Positions 13,531-22,911 of a DNA stretch of 64,000 nt are shown one piece after another. Location of the stretch: the NCBI GenBank assembly GCA_944472135.2, contig OX235263.1, forward strand, positions 86,646,721 to 86,710,720. Reading direction: 5' to 3'. Position 1 is the stretch's first letter. Every line of letters starts with the position of its first letter. The notes beneath the pieces are model-generated. The model was not told the origin of the DNA. It did not search any database and saw only the letters and a program-made list of their open reading frames with translations. This stretch comes from Trichobilharzia regenti. Lineage: Eukaryota; Platyhelminthes; Trematoda; Strigeidida; Schistosomatidae. The translations under genes were made by a program, and so were the position numbers.

Positions 13531-16500
13531 TCTCATGAGTTAGTTAATTTTATCGCGTAGCCCAAATGCGAAGTCGAAACACATCTGATGAAATATGTTT
13601 TGCTTATTACTAACTAAATATAATATTTTCAAGTGTGGAACGTCACAAATTGGACTGCTACACTTCTGTGCTCATTTCCATGTTAAAACTCAGTCAGTCA
13701 GCTTTGTCACTGCAGATGCGTAGTGTCACAACTACCTAGTGTTAATTAGCTTAAACAATTATTCATACCGTTTCCTAAGTACTCTATGCACTTCCTAATT
13801 CCTTAAATTGTCCAGATAAAGTGCACCGAAGAGGAAAACATAAACCAAAAGTCAGTAACACGGACATAAGAATTAGTGTGAATAGAAGTGAATGAGATGA
13901 GTGACCTTTTATCCCTGTAGTACGCTTAACTAAAATACTCATGTGTATGAATGAGGCAAAAAGTTGTGTGACTGACTTGATACGATTATGAGCAATAATT
14001 TGTGCTCGAAACGTCATCAGATAATATTGCTGTACAACACTGTGTGATTTATCAAAATAAAGTCGTATCCATAATGTAGTTATACTCTACCATATTGCCC
14101 AAGTTTTACACACATATCAAAAATATTCATCTTATCCATAATGTGTCACCCAACTGTTTCATTTTTATCTTCCTCATTTTAGGTTGTCAGTCTTCGTAGA
14201 CATTCTGCTAGATGTCGTCATACATAGTGTCTGCAAGCAGTCTTTCAATACATCTACCTCCCGCAAAGTTTTTGTTACGACGCCTTTAGATTATTTACAT
14301 TTGGCCGTAATACAATTAGTATGCTAATATTACTGATGCAATGACATGCAAGACCTGTACATGTTACTGTGAAGTTTGCCTGTAATAACATTCCCTCCAT
14401 AGTAAATACAATGCTTGTGATAACAATTCGTCATTATCTTTTCATTGCGTTGATAGGTGCGTATATATTAGAAAAAAGCTAACCTTGTCGTATTAGTTCT
14501 CTAAATTACAATCACTAAGTGCCCATACCTCTGCTGAATACCAAGTGCTACTCGTGGCCCATGAACTACTTATTACTGCATTCGTAAATAACTGTCAAAC
14601 TATTATTACATAGAGTAGTGAGACAGAAGGCGTATGAAATTTAGATATTAATGTGTATCTGAAGTTAACGACACAATATATATGTACATGTTTCATTTCC
14701 AAACAAGAGAATTTTATAGGGTGATGTAGGGCTGAGCGCAGTGAGTTAAGAGTGTATTCTTTACTGTATACATATTGTATGAGTGAAATGCTTCTATTCA
14801 ATTTTCGGCAAAGCTTCAATATCGTCCTGCAGGGTTTCTTCAATGCACTCTCAGGGAATAATACTTGGTACTGAGGAATCCAGCCAAAAGCATCTGTGAC
14901 ACAGTCGAATGACTTTTTCAACTAAAAGCCGCAATACTGATATTAAGTGTGATTTACCTGTAAACTGAGGGACTCTAGTGTAACACAGCACCATATCCCA
15001 GCAGGGTATTCTTTGTGTTTTACAGGTACAAGTAGAATTCATGGACTGAGCATTTGTTAAATATGGAGGCGACCCACTGAGTCACTTAGACGAAGGGCTG
15101 AGGAAATGCGATACCTTATACACGCACCTTCAGATGTAGGCATGTGTCACTTCACATGAACTCTGGGCCATATCGAGTAGGCATTCCTTTAAATCTACCC
15201 TACCTTGTACGCTGAATTATTGTTCGTATATACGTGATGACTTGGTGCGTTTCCTGGTTTGCCTATAATTACGGAATGTACATTATATCAATGAACTGAA
15301 ATGGATTTTGTGAAAACCAGTGGTGTTCCTTTTCTAGTCTTAACTGATGTCACATTGATTGACACGATTAAAGGAATAGATTGTAACATGGTGTTTTCTG
15401 TAGCTGCGAAACGTAGATACCTAGTTTCGAATTGACATCATGCGTCTAATCCTATTAACCTACGGGCATAGTTTATCCTTCACGATACCTAGAAGTCAGG
15501 AGCAGACTGTCTTTGACAGACCTAGTTTTACTTTGTGACTAATTGGTGAGTCACCTGGTGTTGTAGTAGTAAAAAAACAACTCCAAACCTTAGTATTTTC
15601 TAGATATGAACATATTTACTTACTTTGGCGACAATTTCATATTAGGGATATTAACCTTTACTTAGTAATTTGGATCCGAAAGTAAACGCCATATTACTAA
15701 GTTATTCAAAAGACAGAATGATGAGTGAAATAGTACTCGGATACTTATTCTAACGAAACCGAATAATGATAATCGTTTAGCCTACCAATATGCCGCTTAC
15801 TTTCAGTCTTAATTTAAAGACAAATTTAGTTGCTCACTAAATTAATAGTTTCAGAAGACTGCTCTACTCCTGTCTTCGAAATACTTTGCCCGATCGTGTT
15901 TTACTTCAAAATATTTGTATACTGGCCAGTTGATGTTGCTTATCCAGTTACACTGTTTTTCAGTTACAATGTCCCACCTATTTCCTATCAAACAAAATAT
16001 CCCTCAAACCATCAACGAGTAACCATCGTTTCTAAATAAATAACCTTAATTATTCGCATGTAAACAATGCTAATAACTTTATCACTTACGTGATGTTTCA
16101 ACTTTCGATTAATCAGTTTTCCCATTCATGAGCACCTGTTTCAATTTTAACGGATAGTTCTAACCTTTGACTACTGAATTAGTACGTTTCGTTATATACC
16201 ATCCTTACGAAATATAGATTCTGATAATGATTACTGCTAACAGATTTATCACGAGAACGAGAATGTCCCCCATATTGGCAACAATATACCTCATGGGCGG
16301 ACGTATCTTCTAAACGCACTACTCAATACAACACATAACCCTAACTAATCTCCCTAACTCTGTAGCTCACAACATTCTATAGAGTTAGTAGTGACTATTA
16401 ACAAGTAGAATGTCTATTTGAGGTAAAGAGAATATATTTATTAGTGATTCAACACAAAATACAAAATCAACGATACTGGAAACCACTTTCTTCTGCAACG

Positions 16501-16619
16501 AATCTGACGAGGTCACTGGAATTACAGATTACCTAAAAAAGAAAACAAGGGTGCACAGCATGTATACATGAATATAACTGCCAATATAATATTAACGAGA
16601 TACCAAAGTAAGAATTAGT
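13531..16619. other. Mostly unidentified sequence
   Basis: One minus-strand stretch (14880-14975, with LISVLRLLVEKVIRLCHRCF) is preceded by AG and has a helical, gene-like look. It could be an upstream exon of the minus-strand gene, but no clear donor was found. The rest holds nothing I can name. Confidence 0.4.
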
Positions 16620-16860
16620 GAAAGTTTATATAGGTTTAAAAAAAGTGCAAACGTCAATCTTATGTCCTGTCCATATAATATGTTTCGAAATAGAGGAGCT
16701 GGGACCCATTAATAGCTTCTGAAGATTCTGTTGCTTCTGGAGGCATTTAGTAATATGATGCGTAGCCCTTACTTGCAGAAATCGATGAGTCCCTCCTAAA
16801 TGGATACAGCAAGCGCTTCTAAACCTTACGTCTATAGCTTTAACAGATGTCGGACACTAC
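16620..16860 (-). mobile_element. Penelope-like endonuclease fragment
   Basis: The sequence resembles 57720-57910 in the same orientation (ATATGTTTCGAAATAGAGG corresponding to ATATGTTTCGCAATAGAGG). By that match it is the C-terminal part of a GIY-YIG domain. Nothing else of the element is clear nearby. Confidence 0.55.
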
Positions 16861-16869
16861 TTCTACGTG

Positions 16870-17640
16870 ATTTCAAAATAATTTTGTGAATTAACTTTGA
16901 ACAAACGCATATAATTTGGCGACAGGGCAATAACAAAAATCGGAAGTTTATGAAACCAAACTCAATAATAGGACAAAATGACGCACACCACAGATGTCGT
17001 TACGTACCTGATCACGAGGATGGTATTGAAATCCACCAAAAAAAATGTTGAAGTGTGCATTTAAATCATTTGAAAATTTTGGCAGAAAACAGTGAACGTT
17101 GTAGGTTATCGCAAAACATATCGCAGTTTCTGCCCAATTGTGAACACTAATTTTCCCTTGTATCTATGCATTCCATTGACTTTCAGCCATCAAAACACCA
17201 CACGAAAGTGCGGAAGCATGCACGAATTCGATATCAATCATATTTCGGTTCCTGCAACAGTAATAGGTACTGCACAAAAGCTGATAGGGAAATTTGTGAT
17301 CGAGTACAGGTTTTCGCCAAGCTGCAAGGATATCTATCGAATGACAGTCGTCAAAATGTACGCGAAGCTTACTTGGTATGCCAAATAATCATTGCATGAA
17401 CCATGTATTTAAGCGTCCTGTCACACAAGCAATCAGCAAATGCTCAAGAACGATATTGCACAACAATTTTCATACAAATTCATCCAACAAGAGCAAAATA
17501 AGCAGCGAAATCGCGTCTGCTGCGTTTGCTGAACGGCTAACTCCAACTCGAATCAACGAAACCGCGCAAATGCCGTCAAGGTTAAGCCAGAGGCGCCACT
17601 TCAAATAAGGAATATGCTTTATCAACGCCCGTATGCAGTA
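16870..17640. other. Region of overlapping open frames, unassigned
   Basis: Composition is less AT-rich than the flanks. Two frames on the plus strand (17092-17388, 17166-17399, then 17378-17608) and one on the minus strand (around AAWRKPVLDHKFPYQLLC, about 17200-17330) are open for 70-100 codons. None shows a motif I recognise, and no splice signals settle the strand. It may be part of an old transposon or the leader of something removed by the LINE next to it. Confidence 0.3.
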
Positions 17641-17878
17641 TGTTGGGACTGTATTGCTGCCGTGAATGGAGTTTGACCTAACTCCCGTTGGTCATTCGGT
17701 GTAGTCATAAAAGCAGAATAGTAATAATAATAATATAATAGGTTGTAGTGTAGATAATATAGGTTGAGATAAGTGGAATAATAAAGGTGACCTAAGGAAA
17801 AGATAGAGTGAGAGAAGGCAGAATAGGTCGTGGGGATTTAGTTTGTACGCTTATCCATTGACAGTGTGGTTTCAAGTT

Positions 17879-18735
17879 TTATGAGGATAAGCCATTGAGA
17901 CACAAACCTTGCATTTCTGCATGATTGTCTAGCTTCCGCTTAAAAATCTCCAGAGATGGCGCTGTAGTCACGGCCGCCGGTAAAGCGTTCCAGAGACGGC
18001 AAACACGAAGCGAAAAGAAATGTGATCGCACTCGAGTCTTTGGTCTCTGGTGTGCTATCCTTAGCGGGTTACCTCGTGGAAGCCTATAATCACTTAATGG
18101 CAGGATGCTTTTATTTGGGTGGGCCTGGTCATTTAGGATCTGGTAGACGGTGATGAGGTCTCCCCTGTGCCTACGGTAACTAAGTGTGAAAAGACCTAAT
18201 TTCTTTAGTCTTTCCTCATATGATTTGTTGCGGAGGCCGATCACCCATTTTGTCGCTCGTCTCTGGACACTTTCTAGAATGTTAGCATCCCTTTTGAGTA
18301 GCGGAGGTGCAATGATATTATGCACCTCAAGGTGTGGCCTCACATATGCCTTATATAACCTTAAGAACAGTTCGGGAGTGAGAGCTCCCAGCTGCCTATG
18401 CATAAAGTGTAAAGTTGCGTAGGCTTTGGCGACGTCCCTCGAGTAATTTCCACTGGTGTCTAGCTTTTCTGTTAGAATAAGACCTAGATCACGCTCTGAT
18501 GGAACACAACTCAAGTTCTGGCCACCAAGGGTGTAATTTACACTCTGTGACCTGCCGGAATGAAGTTGCACTACTTTGCACTTCTTTAGGTTGAAAGGCA
18601 TTCCGTTAGCCAGAGCCCAGTTTCCCAGAGTTTGCAGGTCAGCCTGCAATCTATCTGAGTCTTCCGATGAGTTTATTGCTCTCCAAATCTTTACGTCGTC
18701 AGCGTAAAGAAGCGCAGAGCAGTTTAGTTGGGGGG
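17879..18735 (-). pseudogene. LINE reverse transcriptase palm/thumb and C-terminus
   Basis: The frame continues the RT with ALLYADDVKIW (catalytic YADD), a thumb region (LADLQTLGNWAL-like helices), YVRPHLE and the block ILESVQRRATKWVIGLRNKS followed by LSYRRHRGDLITVYQIL. It ends with a stop after CLNGLSS at 17879. This C-terminal arrangement is typical of CR1/Jockey-like elements. Upstream codons in the same frame before about 18735 (up to 19021) are a shadow of the RT and are not part of the product. Confidence 0.85.
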
Positions 18736-19809
18736 CAGGTCGTTGATAAAAATCAAAAACATCAACGGCCCTAGGATAGAACCCTGAGGAACCCCTGATG
18801 CCGAGGTGTGCCAGGATGATCGGATGCGGTTGACTTTGGTGCAGAATTCTCTCTCGCCTAAGTAATCTTTCAGCCATGCGAGAAGTGCTCCAGAAACACC
18901 CGCCTTGCTTATTTTGTGAAGGAGCAGACCATGGTGAACTGTGTCGAATGCTTTCGCAAAGTCGAGAAAGATCACGTGGGCTGGTACCTTTTTGTCCCAG
19001 GATAGTGTCCAATCGTTCCAAGCTAGTAGAAGATTCGTCACGCAGGATCTTCCCCTCCTGAAACCGTGCTGTGCTTCGTGAAGAAGGTTAGTCCCATCGA
19101 AGTATTTTCTCATGTGGTCGTCAATGAGACTTTCCAATATTTTCGATATCACTGGAAGTAGAGCAACTGGTCTGTAACTGGTCACATTCTGCCGGTCACC
19201 ACCCTTGAAGATAGGGGATAGGATTGCTCGTTTCCATTCACATGGAAGTTTCCCTACATCAAGGGAGTGTTGGAACAGATCACTTAGGGGTTGGCAGAGA
19301 CTTTCTGAACACTGCTTCAGGACAGATGGTCTGATGTCATCACAACCTGAAGACTTTCCCGAAGCCAACCTTCCCAATTTTGCAAGTACCATAGCCGGGG
19401 TAATTTGAAATGTACCCAGCAGGTTTTCGCGTGTTGGTTTTGCGATGTAATCTGGATGTTCTGTGGGGGTAATATCCTCGTTACTGTTTAGTTGCCTGTG
19501 AAAGGCTAGGCTGAATGTCTCTGCCATTTCAAGACTAGTAAGAGATTTCCCATCAGAACCCACTAGATTGCATGCTCCCTGGTTGGTCGGTTTTCTTTCG
19601 GACATAAACCTGTATAGGCTTTTGGGGTTCACGAGAAGCTTATTGGCGAGGTCTCCCTGAAATGTCCTTCTATCGCTCCGGACTCGTATGTTACATCGAT
19701 TCCTGAGTTCAAGGTACACTTCATGTTCGGGTTGACTCTTCGATCGTCGCCACGCAAACCAGGCTTTTCGCTTCGCCTGCAGAAGGCGTTGTGTCCCCCT
19801 TTTAGCCAT
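18732..19809 (-). pseudogene. LINE reverse transcriptase, fingers and palm
   Basis: The minus-strand frame contains RT landmarks in order: SYRPVALLPVISKILE, QHGFRRGRSCVTNLLLAW, IFLDFAKAFDTVHH, then SGVPQGSILGPLMFLIFINDLP. The first catalytic Asp is in FLDFAKAFD. The frame stops just after INDLPP at a run of six C (minus strand) near 18730-18735. A seventh C would carry the protein into the ALLYADDVKIW frame, which holds the catalytic YADD. Upstream residues rich in Lys/Arg (AKRGTQRLLQAKRKAW) form the usual linker after the endonuclease. Confidence 0.87.
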
Positions 19810-20711
19810 GATCGTTGCTTCCTAGCTTTTGGTGAGACTAAAGGAACAGTGTCTGAGACCGCCTGGTGAATGATTTCCTTTACCACTCTCCAGTGTTCTT
19901 CTACTGTTAGCTCTGTCCATTTTTTAGGCCAATTTGCTTCAGACAGAAGTCTTCGCATTTTGGTGTAGTTGGCTTTGTTATAACACAGATAGGGCTGTGT
20001 ATTGTCCCACTGTAAGCGCTCGCGGAGGACTATGTCGAATACTATGACCGCGTGGTCACTACTACCTATGGGAGTCGTGATCTGAACGTTTTCCACTAGT
20101 AGCTGGTCACTAGTGAGCACGTAATCCAGTCTAGAAGACTTCCCATCAGGGCCCCATCTAGTATCCATCTTGACATTTTCAGTGAATCCAGCCTTCCTGA
20201 TGGTATGCAGCAGATTTCGATCAAATCTATCATGGGCTTTTCCCGACACCAAGTTAAGAGATGGGGCATTGAAGTCACCAGCTATGACAATTTGATCATA
20301 ACCCATGTCTTGAGTTGCTGAGATTGTATTTAGCAGTACCTGGTTTTGGTCTGCTCCACATGAAGGTGATCGATAAATGCTGCCCACTAGATATTTGCAG
20401 TACCCAACGGTGAAGTGGCACCATATGGAGTCAGGGAGCTCTGTGAGGGGAGGGTCCATCGCGTGAACACATCTGAGCTGTTTGTCGACGTATATGGCGA
20501 CTCCACCTCCTTCTTTCAGGTCCCTATCTCGCCTGACTAGGACCATATCATTTATACTGACTTCGCTGTCTGCCACCGTAGGGGTTAGCCAGGTTTCCGT
20601 CAGTATTATGATTTTGGAGTTTAGTTGTGATTGTAGGTGTCTAAGTTCAGCTATTTTGCCTCTTAGCCCTCTCACATTACTGTACAGGCAACTGGTAGTC
20701 AGTCTCACCAC
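19797..20711 (-). pseudogene. LINE endonuclease domain (AP-endonuclease type)
   Basis: The minus-strand frame beginning MVRLTTSC shows the ordered motifs of LINE AP-like endonucleases: TETWL, GGGVAIYV, YRSP, GDFN, SRLDYVL and SDHAVIVFD. The catalytic Glu, Asp and His are therefore present, and the domain nicks target DNA to prime reverse transcription. The frame is open until it passes a G5 run (minus strand, about 19797-19801), after which the RT continues in the next frame. Adding one G there would join the two frames smoothly, so this looks like a one-base contraction. The domain itself appears undamaged. Confidence 0.85.
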
Positions 20712-20904
20712 TTCCCCGTATTGGGGGGTAGTTGACTTGATATTGGCTATCGGTTGAGGGGTTATCCTACGAACTAGTTGGCCGATTCCCCAGGAACCGG
20801 CCTGTTGGCGTTTTTTTCTTCTAGTTCAGTCGGAGCACTCGGATGACACTGGCTATCATCGTCCGTGCTGCACCGCTGTAGTGTGACTAGGGGTTGAGGA
20901 TTTT

Positions 20905-21460
20905 TTAAACTACGCTTTGTTCTCTCCTTTGAGTGCGAGGCCGGCTCTCGCAGCAGCGAATGTGTTTGCTGACCTTGTCCTTGGTCTCGTACCATCTATG
21001 GAGAGCGGTAGTCAACTGGTCTTGGGAGCTGAACTTGACAGCTAACAGACGTGGCGTGTTAATTGACATAAGATGAGTGAGTCGAAGCAGTCTATAAATA
21101 GAGACAGCCCCTGAACGTGAACGTTTCTTTTTGGCCTTCCTATTTGTTTCATGGTCTACCATGGGGATGGGTGTTATGCAGTTCTCACTTAGTGCAATTT
21201 TCCCACTCGGCTCTGTTAACCTAGTCGTGTTAACAGGGGTGGAGCCACATCCACTTGGCTGACTTTGCACAGCTTCACTGTAGGACTGTGGTGACATGGA
21301 CAGTCTGTACGAGCAGGGAATATTTGCTCTGGTCTTCAAGACCGGTATGCGTTAGTCCATCAGCTTCACCTGTTTGCCTAGTTTGGCTGAAGCCCTGGTG
21401 ACTACGGAGTATGATGTCCCATTACTTATTTTAGGGTGAGAATCTATTGTCATTTTACTC
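20905..21460 (-). pseudogene. LINE ORF1 remnant
   Basis: The minus-strand frame from 21339 to 20905 encodes a basic protein with a KKKRSRS patch and the segment HLMSINTPRLLAVKFSSQDQ. It is followed about 190 nt downstream by the endonuclease ORF, the position expected for ORF1 of a CR1/Jockey-type LINE. Open sequence upstream (21340-21400) in a neighbouring frame continues with AKLGKQVKLMD, so the original ORF1 was probably longer. A second frame at 20774-20995 overlaps its end and may be a shifted continuation. No zinc knuckle was seen. ORF1 proteins bind element RNA; that role is inferred from position. Confidence 0.5.
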
Positions 21461-22376
21461 CTAAATTAATACTGGTGATTAAGTAATAAGAGACTGTTAT
21501 ATTGTCCAATAGACTTACAGCAAAAGACAATAGAGAGCACGGAAAAGAAGGATAAAGTGTTTAAGTAAAAGCTTTTGACTTTACCTGTAACTTTCGGGTT
21601 ATTCGGCTTCACAGCAACCACGTAACAGACCCACAAGTCCTGTATATTTGAAAGAGTGAGGAGGATGTTGCTACAGAAGTAGCAACTGAAGCTTTGGCAG
21701 TAGTTCGAGACAGCGGGAAGTACTAAACACGGGCTCGGTGAGGAAGAAATGGTTGAATAAAATTCGCAGGGCAGGAAGATCAGGTTTCCCAAACGAATAA
21801 TTCACGAAATTGGATATTTCCGGTTAGAGAGGAAAAAGCACGTCTTATTGAAGGAGCGCACCTGTCTAGTTGTCATACATATTCATATTTGTTGATTGAG
21901 GATAGAAGGTATGGATCCAATATTAATCCCTGTCTAGTAAATTTATGAGGTTTTCCGAACCCTTCTTGGATGAATCAGTTACTGTTACAAACACCACTTC
22001 TTCTGGGAGTCGGTTCCAAGTGTCTACGACTAGGTTTGAGAACCAGTACTCATCAGGAATATCATTTCTTCTTCGCTTTCGAACTCTCCTACTATGCCCT
22101 CTAAATACTTCCGACCTGATAAAAAGGAAAAGATAGAATGGGTCGGGTCCGTAGTCATTATTTCAGACTTAAAACCTTGTGATTGAGCCTCCTCTCTGTC
22201 TACGGTATGACAGGGAGAAGAGATTTAGACTGCCTAGTCTTTCCTCGTATAATAAGTTAGTCATGCCACGAACTGTGCGTGTTGTCTTCTTCTGAACCCT
22301 TTCTAGAATGTGTGAGTCCTCTTTAAGACGAGGACCGGCTGTCTGGACGCAGTTTTCTAGTCTTGAGGAGTTTAAC

Positions 22377-22573
22377 ATATCTCTGGTGAAATAAAGTATA
22401 ATTGTATTTTAATAGTTTACACACAATGATAAGTTTTGTTATTGGTAATTTTGCTCGAAATATTACCAATAACAAAACTTATCATTGTGTGTAAACTATT
22501 AAAATATAATTATACTTTATTTGATCTAATCCACAATGCTCAAACTTTTTACTGATATTAATATCTCTGGTGA
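22377..22573. mobile_element. Foldback insertion derived from a Penelope-like element end
   Basis: An insertion at 22390-22560 is bracketed by the 13-bp direct repeat ATATCTCTGGTGA (22377-22389 and 22561-22573), which interrupts the LINE C-terminal coding region. Inside it, 22389-22449 and 22462-22522 form 61-bp inverted arms with one mismatch by my reading and a 12-nt spacer. The arm sequence recurs at about 36490-36560, at the tail of a Penelope-like element. The piece therefore looks like a short Penelope-end copy turned back on itself during or before integration. Confidence 0.8.
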
Positions 22574-22659
22574 TTCTAAAAAAGGCTCTGCGAGTTGCCC
22601 TCAAGGATCTGAAATTAAGTGCAGCCACCTTGATACAGTATTATGCAGTTTAGAAGTCC

Positions 22660-22862
22660 TAACTTATTCTGCGTCGGTGGCACAGTGGTAAGAACTCTCG
22701 CCGACCAGGCGCATGGTCCGAGGTTCGACCTCCTGTCGACGCACACCTGGTATCTATGGTCGGCCTGTAAAATTTGGGCTACGGATATCCATGCTGAAAA
22801 TTCCACTCTTGTATAAAAAGTACAGGGTGGAATCAAGCTGTAATCAAAAAAATTTAAAAATT
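22660..22862 (+). mobile_element. tRNA-derived SINE
   Basis: The segment has an A-box-like GGCACAGTGGTAAGAACTC followed by a B-box GGTTCGACCTC, the spacing expected of a polymerase III internal promoter. A body of about 130 bp follows, ending in an A-rich tail near 22840-22895. A second, about 85% similar copy lies at 30038-30216. It inserted into the decayed LINE. It is not a tRNA gene because the acceptor and anticodon stems cannot be formed around it. Confidence 0.8.
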
Positions 22863-22911
22863 AGAAAATAAAAAAATAAATCTAAATGAGTCTGAACTGA
22901 TAGGAGAGTTA

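Larger units (their letters stand above)
17640..21460 (-). mobile_element. CR1/Jockey-like non-LTR retrotransposon, nearly intact
   Basis: On the minus strand this LINE carries an ORF1 remnant (about 20905-21460) and a long endonuclease/reverse transcriptase ORF (20711 down to 17879). The 3' UTR lies at about 17640-17878. The second ORF would be about 940 residues but is cut into three frames by two single-base changes in G/C runs near 19797 and 18732. The domains run in the usual order: apurinic-type endonuclease, RT, then a C-terminal region ending in a conserved RRHRGDLI block. Gene-sized entries for each part follow. It lies 6.5 kb upstream of TCHP in the opposite orientation. The exact ends and target duplication were not resolved. 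Clade assignment to CR1/Jockey rests on the EN and RT motifs and resemblance to schistosome elements of that type. Confidence 0.85.

Noticed and set aside
18186..18422. Plus-strand frames within the LINE at 17.9-20.7 kb
   Set aside because: They are shadows of the well-supported minus-strand endonuclease/RT frames.
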